Part shown: piece by piece, positions 44,640 through 52,895 of the stretch | Position numbering within the stretch: position 1 is the first letter of the stretch | Layout of the letters: each line of letters begins with the position of its first letter | DNA from: Paenibacillus sp. 1781tsa1 | Lineage (GTDB): Bacteria; Bacillota; Bacilli; Paenibacillales; Paenibacillaceae | Direction of reading: 5' to 3' | NCBI RefSeq assembly: GCF_024159265.1 | Contig: NZ_JAMYWY010000001.1 | Location: 3,100,001 to 3,164,000 of the forward strand | Length of the DNA: 64,000 bases | Program-made: the position numbers and the translations under genes | The notes under the pieces: model-generated | Seen by the model: the letters and a program-made list of their open reading frames with translations, nothing else | The model's database searches: none | What the model was told of the DNA's origin: nothing

Positions 44640-46094
44640 ATGAGATTATTTGAGATACTTTTAGTTCTATCCTGCTTCACTTTACTCGTAGACCTGCTAT
44701 TCATTAAAAAAAGCACAAAGAAAATAGGCTTGGGTATAGGTATAGGAAGCAGCGTCATACTCGTAGCTCACTTATTGGTTGAAGGATACAGATGGCAGTT
44801 GCTTTTGGTATATATCATGACGGCTCTATTCATAATCATCGTTTTACTCCGACATTCCGAAAAAATGGTGAATCTAAAAATAGGTAAGGTGTTGAAGTAT
44901 AGTTTATCTTCCCTAATCGTCATTCTGCTTGTTGCTTCTACCCTTTTGTCGGTATACTTACCTGTCTTTGATCTGCCGAAGCCGGAGGGTCCAGAGAAAG
45001 TGGGTACTCAAACCTTCCATTTTATAGATCAGAACAGAGATGAAATCTTGACTGATGATCAAAGTGATCAGAGGGAATTAATGGTTCAACTATGGTACCC
45101 AACTGAAAATATGAATAACAAGAAGCGTGACACGCTGTTTCCAAATAATAAAGAAATGTTCAAAACGTATATTCAGAGCTTCTCTGCTTCTTTGAAACTG
45201 CCTGAATTTGTGCTCAACTATTGGAAGTATAGTCATAGCAACTCTTATGAAAATGTAGAAATATTACCTTCTACTAGTCCTTATCCAGTGGTGCTGCTAT
45301 CTCATGGTATGGGAACCAGTAGAGTTCTACAGGCATCACAGGCGGAGAATCTAGCCAGTCATGGATTTATCGTAGTGACAATCGATCATACGTACAGCAC
45401 GTTTGCTACCCTTTTTCCTGATGGCCGTGTAACGGGTTATACAACAAAGATGACAACCATAGATGACCGCAGAGAAGTTGGCGATATATGGACAAAAGAC
45501 GTGGAGTTTGTAATTGATCAAATTGAAAAGCTGAATTCAGGTGCAATTGAAAGTCAGTTTAAAGGAAAAATCGATGTAGATAACATCGGTGCGATGGGGC
45601 ATTCTTTTGGGGGTGCAACGGCGTTTAATGCAACGTATTTAGATCATCGAATCAAGGCCGGGGTTAATATGGATGGGTCACTGAATGAAGTAGAGGATAG
45701 AGATGATATAAACAAGCCATTTATGTTTATCAGATCGGGAAATTTTGAAGACTGGTTAGCCAATTTTGAAAAGGATAGAAATTCGAATGACGAGGTAACT
45801 AAGTTTCTTTCAGACGAGCTGCACATTATGAAAAATGTTATTGAACATGGGGGAAATGTGATTTATATAGAAGGAACCCAGCACTTCAATTTCACGGATC
45901 TTCAATTTTATTCAGAACTGATTAAACTGTCCGGGATCACAGGAGAGATCAATGGTAAAAGAGGATCAAGCATCGTAAATCAATATGTACTCGATTTCTT
46001 TAACAAGCAATTGAAAGGAACGGGTGGAAACCTGATTCAGGGGCCGAGCGACATCTACCCAGAGGTGAAATTTGTAGATCCGAAAGAACTCTAA
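44640..46094 (+). CDS. PAF-acetylhydrolase-like alpha/beta hydrolase with membrane N-terminus
   Basis: Protein of 484 residues. The first 120 residues hold about four membrane helices (LFEILLVLSCFTLLVDLLFI, SSVILVAHLLV, LLVYIMTALFIIIVLL, SLIVILLVASTLLSVYL). The rest is an alpha/beta hydrolase of the platelet-activating-factor acetylhydrolase type: VVLLSHGMGTSRVLQASQ near residue 220, the nucleophile elbow MGHSFGGATAFN near residue 322, an acid in AGVNMDGS and a final His in EGTQHFNFTDL. Such enzymes cleave short ester chains from phospholipids. The gap to the preceding gene is 47 bases, so it is likely co-transcribed. Confidence 0.88.
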   Translation: MRLFEILLVLSCFTLLVDLLFIKKSTKKIGLGIGIGSSVILVAHLLVEGYRWQLLLVYIMTALFIIIVLLRHSEKMVNLKIGKVLKYSLSSLIVILLVASTLLSVYLPVFDLPKPEGPEKVGTQTFHFIDQNRDEILTDDQSDQRELMVQLWYPTENMNNKKRDTLFPNNKEMFKTYIQSFSASLKLPEFVLNYWKYSHSNSYENVEILPSTSPYPVVLLSHGMGTSRVLQASQAENLASHGFIVVTIDHTYSTFATLFPDGRVTGYTTKMTTIDDRREVGDIWTKDVEFVIDQIEKLNSGAIESQFKGKIDVDNIGAMGHSFGGATAFNATYLDHRIKAGVNMDGSLNEVEDRDDINKPFMFIRSGNFEDWLANFEKDRNSNDEVTKFLSDELHIMKNVIEHGGNVIYIEGTQHFNFTDLQFYSELIKLSGITGEINGKRGSSIVNQYVLDFFNKQLKGTGGNLIQGPSDIYPEVKFVDPKEL

Positions 46095-46117
46095 TTGAAA
46101 CTCAGGAGATGATGTGA

Positions 46118-48208
46118 ATGGGACGACAAACGGGAAAACGAACTTCAATCACCGCCTTAACTCTGGTGTTAATGATGTTAGCTCCAATGTCAGTCATGGC
46201 CACACCAGCTACGAGTAACAACAGCGATCTGACGTATGAACCAACCAAGAAAATAGTAGCAGAGAAAGCGAAGATCCTTACTGAGACGTACGATACGACC
46301 AGTGTGCAATATGCCTTAATCGATGCTGGAGAGATTGTGTTGTCCGGTCAAACGGGCAAGAACGATATAAATAACAAGGTGCCTCTTACTTCGAACACGA
46401 TCTATGGCATTGGTTCAACCAGTAAAATGGTACTTACCACTGCTGTAATGAAGCTGGTTGACGAAGGCAAGATTGATTTGGATAAGCCTGTTGTGAACTA
46501 TATCCCTGACTTTAAAATGAAAGATAACCGATACAAACAAATTACAACACGCATGCTGTTGAATCATTCCTCCGGTCTGCTGGGCAGCTCCGGAAGCAAT
46601 GCTACATTGTACGGGGATAATGACACGTATTCACATGACACATTTCTGGATCAATTGGCGCTACAGAATCTGAAAGCCGATCCAGGAGAATACTCCGTAT
46701 ATTGTAATGATGGTTTTACATTAGCGGAGATTCTGGTCGAAAGGGTTAGTGGCATGGGCTTTACTGCATTTATACACAAATATATTACAGAGCCCCTGGA
46801 CATGAAACATACCAAAACACCGCAGGATGTGGTTGATCCGGCAGCAATGGCGGGAATCTATTCTCCTTTGGTTGAAGGGCAGCTTCCTCAAGAGAATTAT
46901 AATATCATCGCTACTGGAGGCATTTATTCCACAGCTGAAGATCTGGTGAAATTCTCACAAATTTTCACGGGAGAGGTCGAAGGCATTCTTTCCAGTAAGT
47001 CGGTAGAGGCCATGGCGCAAGAAGAATACAAAAGGGGCATGTGGCCGGAAGATAGCGATACGTCTATATCTTACGGGTTAGGGTGGGATAGTGTGAACTT
47101 GTACCCATTCAGTGAATATGGCATCAAGGCTGTTACCAAAGGTGGGGATACCATATCGTATCACTCCTCATTAATCGTACTTCCGGAATACAATCTGGCT
47201 GCAGCTGTTACCTCATCAGGTGGGACAAGTGCCAAAGATCAGTTCATTGCTAGTGAATTATTACTCAGCGCACTTGAGGAAAAGGGTATTATTACAGAAC
47301 GAAAGCCGGAGAAATCGTTTGGCGTGCCAGTGAAGTCAGATATACCTAAAGAAATATCCACGGATGCAGGTATATATGGCAGCAATAATTCGGTTAAGAA
47401 GATTGAAATGAATCATGCTGGACAAATGACTGTGTCCACACTCACAGCTCCGAGTAATCCGGCTCAAGAATACACATATACAACGGATGGTACTTTTGTT
47501 AACGATAAAGGCACAGAAAAGTTGAAGTTTGTTACGGAGAAGAATGGACGTACTTATCTGTGGTCTCGATCTTATATATCCTTGCCAGGACTTGGGCAGT
47601 TGGCTTTCTCCGAATATACAGCGGAGAAGCTGGAAGCCAATGAATTATCTCAGGATATTGCCACCTCATGGGAAAAACGTGAAGGTAAAAGATATTACGT
47701 GGTGAATGAGAAATATACATCAACGGTTTATCTGAATTCGTCACCAATTCTCCCTATTCATACTGATAAAGAGACTCCGGGGTATGTGTCCAATATTAAG
47801 ATTATTGGAGCAAACGAAGCAGTCACTGAGCTTCAGATCCCTGGTATGGCTGGACGTGATACCAAGGAGATTTATTTCGCCGAAAAAAATGGAGTGGAGT
47901 ACATCACAGCTGTAGGTAGCATATACGCCAGTGAGGAACTTGTACAACGACTCTATTCGGGCAAACAATCTGTAACAACGATTCAAGCAGACGGTTACGC
48001 CAAATGGTTTTCTATACCGTCAACGGTGAAAGGTAAAGTCATGAACGTTAAACTGCCTTCAAATGGTGCCTTTGCCGTATATGATCAAAAGGGCATTTGT
48101 ATTAATCACACCGTAGTCAGCGGTCAGAATGAGGTTGTTTTACCAGAAAACGGCCGCATTGTATTTGCAGGTGACGTGGATTCCACATTTGAAATTTCAT
48201 TGAAATAG
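46118..48208 (+). CDS. Secreted beta-lactamase-family serine hydrolase (class C fold) with C-terminal extension
   Basis: Protein of 696 residues with an N-terminal signal peptide ([20 protein letters not shown], predicted cleavage after VMA). Residues 30-400 have the penicillin-binding/class C serine hydrolase fold: the SxxK motif STSK in [11 protein letters not shown] near residue 105, YCN in [12 protein letters not shown] near residue 195 as the YxN motif, and a TKGGD third motif near residue 345. The last 290 residues are strand-rich and of unknown function. Relatives are esterases, D-aminopeptidases or beta-lactamase-like proteins rather than true resistance enzymes. A terminator follows. 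Confidence 0.9.
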   Translation: MGRQTGKRTSITALTLVLMMLAPMSVMATPATSNNSDLTYEPTKKIVAEKAKILTETYDTTSVQYALIDAGEIVLSGQTGKNDINNKVPLTSNTIYGIGSTSKMVLTTAVMKLVDEGKIDLDKPVVNYIPDFKMKDNRYKQITTRMLLNHSSGLLGSSGSNATLYGDNDTYSHDTFLDQLALQNLKADPGEYSVYCNDGFTLAEILVERVSGMGFTAFIHKYITEPLDMKHTKTPQDVVDPAAMAGIYSPLVEGQLPQENYNIIATGGIYSTAEDLVKFSQIFTGEVEGILSSKSVEAMAQEEYKRGMWPEDSDTSISYGLGWDSVNLYPFSEYGIKAVTKGGDTISYHSSLIVLPEYNLAAAVTSSGGTSAKDQFIASELLLSALEEKGIITERKPEKSFGVPVKSDIPKEISTDAGIYGSNNSVKKIEMNHAGQMTVSTLTAPSNPAQEYTYTTDGTFVNDKGTEKLKFVTEKNGRTYLWSRSYISLPGLGQLAFSEYTAEKLEANELSQDIATSWEKREGKRYYVVNEKYTSTVYLNSSPILPIHTDKETPGYVSNIKIIGANEAVTELQIPGMAGRDTKEIYFAEKNGVEYITAVGSIYASEELVQRLYSGKQSVTTIQADGYAKWFSIPSTVKGKVMNVKLPSNGAFAVYDQKGICINHTVVSGQNEVVLPENGRIVFAGDVDSTFEISLK

Positions 48209-48274
48209 TAACAATAGATTTGGTGCAGTGAAGATGAGGATTTTCGGAGGAGTAAAAATAGTGAAAAACAAAAG

Positions 48275-48299
48275 AAGTCGCGAAATCGCGGCTTTTTTC
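48275..48299 (+). terminator. Intrinsic terminator of the hydrolase operon
   Basis: AGTCGCG and CGCGGCT pair around AAAT, followed by T6. Confidence 0.85.
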
Positions 48300-48352
48300 T
48301 GTTCAAGAGATGATGAACATACGAGCGCAGTTACTTTATTGGAAAATTTAGG

Positions 48353-48416
48353 TTGACACTTCTTTTTATCGCGTATACAATCGTATACATGAATGCGTTG
48401 TATACATATGTATACA
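48353..48416 (+). promoter_or_regulatory. Consensus promoter with four GTATAC operator half-sites
   Basis: TTGACA (48353-48358) and TACAAT (48376-48381) are 17 bases apart, a near-consensus sigma-A promoter. GTATAC occurs at 48373, 48383, 48400 and 48410. The pairs form GTATAC-AATC-GTATAC over the -10 box and the perfect 18-bp palindrome TGTATACATATGTATACA (48399-48416) just downstream. Tight repression of the exporter operon by a dimeric regulator is likely; the regulator is not identifiable here. Confidence 0.75.
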
Positions 48417-48435
48417 CGTAATGGGGGTGGCAAAA

Positions 48436-48810
48436 ATGAGAGATCGTGATCTGAATGAAATCGATGGAAGTGTACGTCAAGGTGAGCGTCCGAAACGTGA
48501 TATGAGTGACAGCGAGCAACGTGGAGAGCGTTCCAGACGTGGCAGAGGGCATGGAGAACATCAGGGAAAACGGGGCCATGGTGCGCAAACATTCCGCCGC
48601 GGCCGGATTCTTGTATTTCTGGAGCAGATGCAGAATCGAAGAACAACGCTCGCCAGACAACTTGGTCAGGAGGAGTATGAACATATTCGTCCGATAATCA
48701 GTGGGGAGTTGAAAGCCATTGATCAGGTCATCGACGAGTATGTCCATCTTTTCGAACTGCAAAATGAAGATGTAAGTCCCAATAAGAATCTGGAGAGTGA
48801 GAGTGAATAA
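48436..48810 (+). CDS. Uncharacterised small protein co-transcribed with ABC exporter
   Basis: Protein of 124 residues, read from the ATG at 48436 with GGGGGTGG upstream. The first 55 residues are very rich in Arg, Gly, Glu and His (for example GERSRRGRGHGEHQGKRGHG) and look disordered. The remainder is helical (FRRGRILVFLEQMQNRRTTL, ISGELKAIDQVIDEYVHLFE). I cannot assign a family; the helical half is similar in style to the dimerisation domains of small regulators. It lies 2 bases before the ABC exporter gene and directly behind the GTATAC operator array, so it may be a regulator or accessory factor of the exporter. Confidence 0.7.
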   Translation: MRDRDLNEIDGSVRQGERPKRDMSDSEQRGERSRRGRGHGEHQGKRGHGAQTFRRGRILVFLEQMQNRRTTLARQLGQEEYEHIRPIISGELKAIDQVIDEYVHLFELQNEDVSPNKNLESESE

Positions 48811-48812
48811 GT

Positions 48813-50531
48813 ATGATTCGTCGTTTTTTTTCGTATTATCGTCCTTATAAAAAACTGTTTTTGATTGATTTTGGATGTGCTGTACTTGCAGGTCTTCTGG
48901 AGTTGGCTTTCCCCCTTGCCGTCAGTAAATTCATTAATGAGTTGTTGCCAGGTCAGGATTGGCCTCTTATTTTGCTTGCCTGTATTGTGCTGTTATCCAT
49001 CTATGCACTTAATACGGTATTGAACTATGTCGTTACATACTGGGGACATATGCTGGGCATTAACATTGAGACCAACATGCGTGAGAAGATGTTCGCTCAC
49101 TTGCAGAAGCTGTCTTTCCGGTTCTTCGATAATCGCAAAACAGGTCATTTGATTGGTCATCTTACGAATGATCTGAACGATATCGGCGAGGTTGCTCACC
49201 ATGGACCCGAAGATGTGTTCATTGCAGTGATGACATTAATCGGATCGTTCTGGCTGATGGCTAACATTAATCTTGAGCTTGCGCTGCTTACCTTTATCAT
49301 TATCCCAATTATGGCTTGGGTTATTATCGTATTTGGTGGCCGTATGACGAAGACGTATCGAAGACTCTTCGGAGACGTCGGCAATTTCAATGCGCGCATT
49401 GAAGACAATGTTGGTGGCATGCGTGTTGTGCAATCATTCGCCAACGAAGAACACGAGAAAGAGCTTTTTGCTGTAGACAATCAGAATTTCCGTAAAACCA
49501 AGCTGCTTGCCTACAAAACGATGGCAAAAAGTATCTCGGTCAGTTATATGATGATGCGACTGGTTACGGTATTTGTCATGATCAGCGGGGCTTGGTTTTA
49601 TATTGACGGCAGAATTAATATGGGTGATTTTATGGCCTTCCTGCTGCTGTCGAATATCTTCTTCCGTCCTATCGAGAAGATTAACGCAGTCATCGAAAGT
49701 TATCCAAAGGGCATCGCTGGTTTCAAGCGGTATCTGGAAATCATTGATACAGAACCTGAAATTGCTGATAACAAAAACGCCGTGGAATTCGAAAGTGTGA
49801 AGGGCGATATTCGTTTCGAGAACGTCTCGTTCGGATATGAATCGAGTCGGCGTATCTTGAATGATATCAGTCTGACTGTCCGACCTGGGGAAACCGTTGC
49901 ATTTGTTGGCCCGTCAGGCGCAGGTAAGACAACCATTTGCAGCTTGCTTCCGCGATTCTATGAGGTAGAAGAGGGGCGAATCACTGTAGATGGTGTGGAC
50001 ATTCGGGATGTTAAGCTTCAATCGTTGCGTAAGCATATCGGGATCGTTCAACAGGATGTATTTTTGTTCTCGGGTACCATTAAGGAGAATATTGCTTATG
50101 GTGACCTGAGTGCAACGGACGAACAGATTTGGGATGCCGCTCGCCGTGCCTCATTGGAGGAATTGATTCTTACGTTGCCGGACGGCATGGATACGGTCAT
50201 TGGCGAGCGTGGAGTCAAGCTATCCGGAGGACAGAAGCAACGGTTATCCATTGCTCGTATGTTCTTGAAAAATCCACCCATTCTTATTCTGGATGAGGCA
50301 ACCTCTGCACTGGACACGGAAACGGAAGCACTTATTCAGCAATCACTCGCTGAATTGTCGGTGGGTAGAACGACACTTGTGATTGCACACCGATTGACAA
50401 CGATTAAGAATGCGGATCGAATCATCGTAGTGAACACAGATGGCATCGCTGAACAGGGTAACCATGAGGAACTGGTCGCCGCTGGAGGTATATACAGCCG
50501 TCTTCATCAGGTGCAATATAGTCACTCTTAA
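48813..50531 (+). CDS. ABC-type multidrug/lipid exporter, fused membrane and ATPase half-transporter
   Basis: Type IV ABC exporter half-molecule of 572 residues that should work as a homodimer, of the MsbA/BmrA/Sav1866 type. Six membrane helices lie in residues 1-320. The ATPase domain has Walker A VGPSGAGKTTICSLLP near residue 362, Q-loop GIVQQDVFLFSGTI near residue 410, signature KLSGGQKQRLSIARM near residue 468, Walker B PPILILDEATSALDTETE and the switch His in VIAHRLTT near residue 525. All catalytic residues are intact. Expression from the GTATAC-controlled promoter implies induction by a specific signal, for example a toxic compound. Confidence 0.93.
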   Translation: MIRRFFSYYRPYKKLFLIDFGCAVLAGLLELAFPLAVSKFINELLPGQDWPLILLACIVLLSIYALNTVLNYVVTYWGHMLGINIETNMREKMFAHLQKLSFRFFDNRKTGHLIGHLTNDLNDIGEVAHHGPEDVFIAVMTLIGSFWLMANINLELALLTFIIIPIMAWVIIVFGGRMTKTYRRLFGDVGNFNARIEDNVGGMRVVQSFANEEHEKELFAVDNQNFRKTKLLAYKTMAKSISVSYMMMRLVTVFVMISGAWFYIDGRINMGDFMAFLLLSNIFFRPIEKINAVIESYPKGIAGFKRYLEIIDTEPEIADNKNAVEFESVKGDIRFENVSFGYESSRRILNDISLTVRPGETVAFVGPSGAGKTTICSLLPRFYEVEEGRITVDGVDIRDVKLQSLRKHIGIVQQDVFLFSGTIKENIAYGDLSATDEQIWDAARRASLEELILTLPDGMDTVIGERGVKLSGGQKQRLSIARMFLKNPPILILDEATSALDTETEALIQQSLAELSVGRTTLVIAHRLTTIKNADRIIVVNTDGIAEQGNHEELVAAGGIYSRLHQVQYSHS

Positions 50532-50612
50532 TCCATATAAAATGGACTATAGAATGTTTACACTGGCCACTCCGATGACAGAACAACCTTCCGATCATGT
50601 TATCCCCAGAAG

Positions 50613-50635
50613 GCCGCGCATATGCGCGGCTTTTT
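50613..50635 (+). terminator. Intrinsic terminator of exporter operon
   Basis: GCCGCGCATATGCGCGGC, a perfect 18-base palindrome, followed by TTTTT. Confidence 0.88.
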
Positions 50636-50674
50636 GGTTTGGATGACTAATGAAGTTATAAATGCTATGCAGAA

Positions 50675-50731
50675 TATAATGTTGACAACGTCCACTAACC
50701 TGATTATTATAATGTTGACAATGTCCACTAA
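50675..50731 (+). promoter_or_regulatory. Duplicated 24-bp operator/promoter element upstream of MarR gene
   Basis: The element TATAATGTTGACAACGTCCACTAA (shown here as two parts: TATAAT plus GTTGACAACGTCCAC plus TAA) occurs at 50675-50698 and again, with one base changed, at 50708-50731, a period of 33 bases. GTTGAC and GTCCAC are near-inverted halves, the form of MarR operators. Each copy starts with a consensus -10 box. Autorepression is likely. Confidence 0.65.
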
Positions 50732-50785
50732 AAAGGAGGGTTTGACATCGACTCTCAGTACATAAATCCAGATATTCTGGCTGAC

Positions 50786-51208
50786 ATGCGACGTTTTAAC
50801 CGTTTCTATACCAACATACTTGGTGTACTCGACAAGCATATTCTCGGAACAGGGTATTCCTTTGCTGAAGTACGGGTCATTATTGAGATTGGAATTCGGG
50901 GAGAGAGCATCGCGAACAATCTGGTGGATACACTGACCATTGATCGCAGTTACATGAGCCGAATTGTGAACAAGCTATCCAAGGAAGGTCTGCTGGTGAA
51001 AGTGAATTCTGCGGCTGACAGCCGGGTCAGTCTGATTCGTCTGACATCCAAGGGTGAGGAACTATATGCCCAATTGAATGATCGATCCGATCAACAGATC
51101 CTGAAATTAATGCAAGACCTCAATGAAGAAGAGATTCAAGAGGTATACACCTCCATGATGAACATACAAGAGAAGTTGAACAAGAAGGCAGGAGAGACAA
51201 CACGATGA
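50786..51208 (+). CDS. MarR-family transcriptional regulator
   Basis: Winged-helix regulator, 140 residues from the ATG at 50786. The recognition region is TLTIDRSYMSRIVNKLSKEG near residues 50-70, followed by the wing VNSAADSRVSLIRLTSKGEE. The ATG has no ribosome site. A strong AAAGGAGGG at 50732-50740 instead points to codon 50747, which is ATC; from there the frame gives IDSQYINPDILAD before the ATG, a normal MarR N-terminus. So the natural start may be a rare ATC or a mutated start. It overlaps the threonine aldolase gene by 4 bases and lies behind two operator-like repeats. Confidence 0.85.
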   Translation: MRRFNRFYTNILGVLDKHILGTGYSFAEVRVIIEIGIRGESIANNLVDTLTIDRSYMSRIVNKLSKEGLLVKVNSAADSRVSLIRLTSKGEELYAQLNDRSDQQILKLMQDLNEEEIQEVYTSMMNIQEKLNKKAGETTR

Positions 51209-52284
51209 TACGATTTGAATGTGACTATAACGAAGGTGCGCATGAACGCATTTTACAAAAACTGATGGATACCAACATGGAACAGACAAGCGGGTATGGC
51301 ACGGATGAGCATTGCGAACGGGCGAGAATGCTTATTCGTCAGGCATGTGACAACGAGCAGGCTGATGTTCATTTCTTGGTTGGCGGTACACAGACGAATA
51401 CAACAGTGATTGCCTCTATTTTGCGTCCATATCAAGGTGTGATTGCAGCGACATCGGGACACATTGCGGTTCATGAGACTGGAGCTATTGAAGCAACGGG
51501 TCATAAGGTACTCACGGTCCCAAGCGAGGACGGAAAGATCACGCCTGAACAGGTTAAGGCAGTCTATGATGCGCACATGAACGAGTCGTCACCGGAACAT
51601 TGTGTGCAGCCAGGCATGGTCTACATATCTCAGCCAACGGAGAACGGAACGATGTACAGCAAGGCAGAATTGCAAGTATTGCACGCAGTCAGCAGAGCGT
51701 GTGGTCTTCCATTTTTCGTGGATGGAGCACGCCTTGGATATGCACTTGCCTCCCGAGATTGCGATATGACACTTGCTGATCTTGCGCGCTTGTGCGATGT
51801 ATTTTACATCGGCGGAACCAAGATTGGGGCATTGATGGGTGAAGCGGTCGTTATCCTGAATGATGCGCTCAAACCAGATTTTCGTTATATGATCAAACAA
51901 AAAGGTGGCCTGCTTGCCAAAGGCAGATTGCTGGGGATTCAATTCGAAACCTTGTTCGAAGACGGCCTGTATCTTGAGATTTCCCATCATGCCGTGGATA
52001 TGGCGTTGAGAATTCATGATTCACTCGAACAGCAGGGAGTACGCTTCCTGTATGACTCACCAACCAACCAGCAGTTTCCGATTCTGCCCAATCTTTTGCT
52101 TGAGAAATTACGGAATGATTATACCTTCTCCTTCTGGGAAAAGGTTGACGATACACACAGTGCGGTGCGCTTTTGTACCAGCTGGGCAACCCGGCAGGAG
52201 AATGTGGACGCACTGACTCGTGATATTGCTCAATTATTGCATGAAAAGATCCAGGTTCCGGTGCGCGTCGAAGCATTGGTTTAA
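51205..52284 (+). CDS. Low-specificity L-threonine aldolase-like PLP enzyme
   Basis: Beta-eliminating lyase/threonine aldolase family enzyme of 359 residues (fold type I). Key regions are DYNEGAHERILQKLMDTN at the start, FLVGGTQTNTTVIASIL near residue 55, ETGAIEATGHKV with the PLP-stacking His segment near residue 90, FVDGARLGYALAS near residue 170 and YIGGTKIGALMGEA with the PLP lysine at residue 206. It cleaves L-threonine or beta-hydroxy amino acids to glycine and an aldehyde. It is translated with the MarR regulator, so its expression is presumably induced by a small molecule. The name is good at family level only. Confidence 0.9.
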   Translation: MIRFECDYNEGAHERILQKLMDTNMEQTSGYGTDEHCERARMLIRQACDNEQADVHFLVGGTQTNTTVIASILRPYQGVIAATSGHIAVHETGAIEATGHKVLTVPSEDGKITPEQVKAVYDAHMNESSPEHCVQPGMVYISQPTENGTMYSKAELQVLHAVSRACGLPFFVDGARLGYALASRDCDMTLADLARLCDVFYIGGTKIGALMGEAVVILNDALKPDFRYMIKQKGGLLAKGRLLGIQFETLFEDGLYLEISHHAVDMALRIHDSLEQQGVRFLYDSPTNQQFPILPNLLLEKLRNDYTFSFWEKVDDTHSAVRFCTSWATRQENVDALTRDIAQLLHEKIQVPVRVEALV

Positions 52285-52303
52285 CTTTGCAAATGTTAAT
52301 ACT

Positions 52304-52337
52304 GAAAAAGGGCAACCCATCGGGGTTGTCCTTTTTC
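52304..52337. terminator. Bidirectional terminator after threonine aldolase gene
   Basis: GAAAAAGGGCAACCC and GGGTTGTCCTTTTTC form a 15-bp stem (one G-U) with a 4-base loop, with A and T runs included in the stem. Confidence 0.88.
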
Positions 52338-52825
52338 GTATGTTTTTCCTGAGATAAAGAGTACAGGAAGCCCAATGGGAAGGAATCGCCTTTTCCATTG
52401 CATCGTTATGATGGGAATGGCCTGAGAGTGAGAGGATCAGGCAAACAATTAAGACAATCGTTATATCGCTTGCAGCCCGTAATTCGGCATACTAAGAGTA
52501 TGTTAACAGAGCTAAGCTATTAAAGTTTATTCGAAAAGTTGGGTGATTAAGATGATGAAGTGGTTATCAAACCATGTGAGGCAGATTTTAATTGACAGGC
52601 TCGAATCACAGATCAAGTTCGAAGAAAATTCCGTACATCGAGATATATACTTTACATGCTGGTTAGAGCTCGTTACCGAAAAGGTGGAGACATCATCCTC
52701 ATACAGTACTAATTCTAGGAGTGTGTGAAGGGTGGATGATATGAAATTAGGGACCAGTGAGGGAAGGGTTAGACGTGCATTGAAGGACTTTGCCCGGCGG
52801 CTTTTTTAATATTCCAAGAAGTAAA
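52338..52825. other. Intergenic region with two short ORFs
   Basis: Nearly 500 bases without a recognisable gene. One ORF of 58 codons at 52552-52728 (starting MMKWLSNHVRQILIDRLESQ, with GGGTG 7 bases upstream) and one of 22 codons at 52741-52809 (starting MKLGTSEGRVRRALKDFARR, behind AAGGGTGG) have acceptable ribosome sites. Neither resembles a known family. They could be small proteins or remnants; I give them low weight. Confidence 0.3.
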
Positions 52826-52855
52826 TTGACAGTTCTCTTATATTAAAGTTATCAT
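52826..52855 (+). promoter_or_regulatory. Probable sigma-A promoter of methyltransferase gene
   Basis: TTGACA (52826-52831) and TATCAT (52850-52855) with an 18-base spacer, 40 bases before the start codon. Confidence 0.55.
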
Positions 52856-52895
52856 AGATACATTAGATCCTTAATTAAGAAGGAGATTATATTCT

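Noticed and set aside
46118..48208. Calling the secreted hydrolase a beta-lactamase resistance gene
   Set aside because: The SxxK/YxN fold is shared with esterases and peptidases; the 290-residue C-terminal extension and operon context favour another activity.
48262..48360. 32-codon ORF starting GTG after GGAGGAG, downstream of the beta-lactamase-fold gene
   Set aside because: It crosses the terminator hairpin and ends in the -35 box of the next promoter, so expression is very unlikely.
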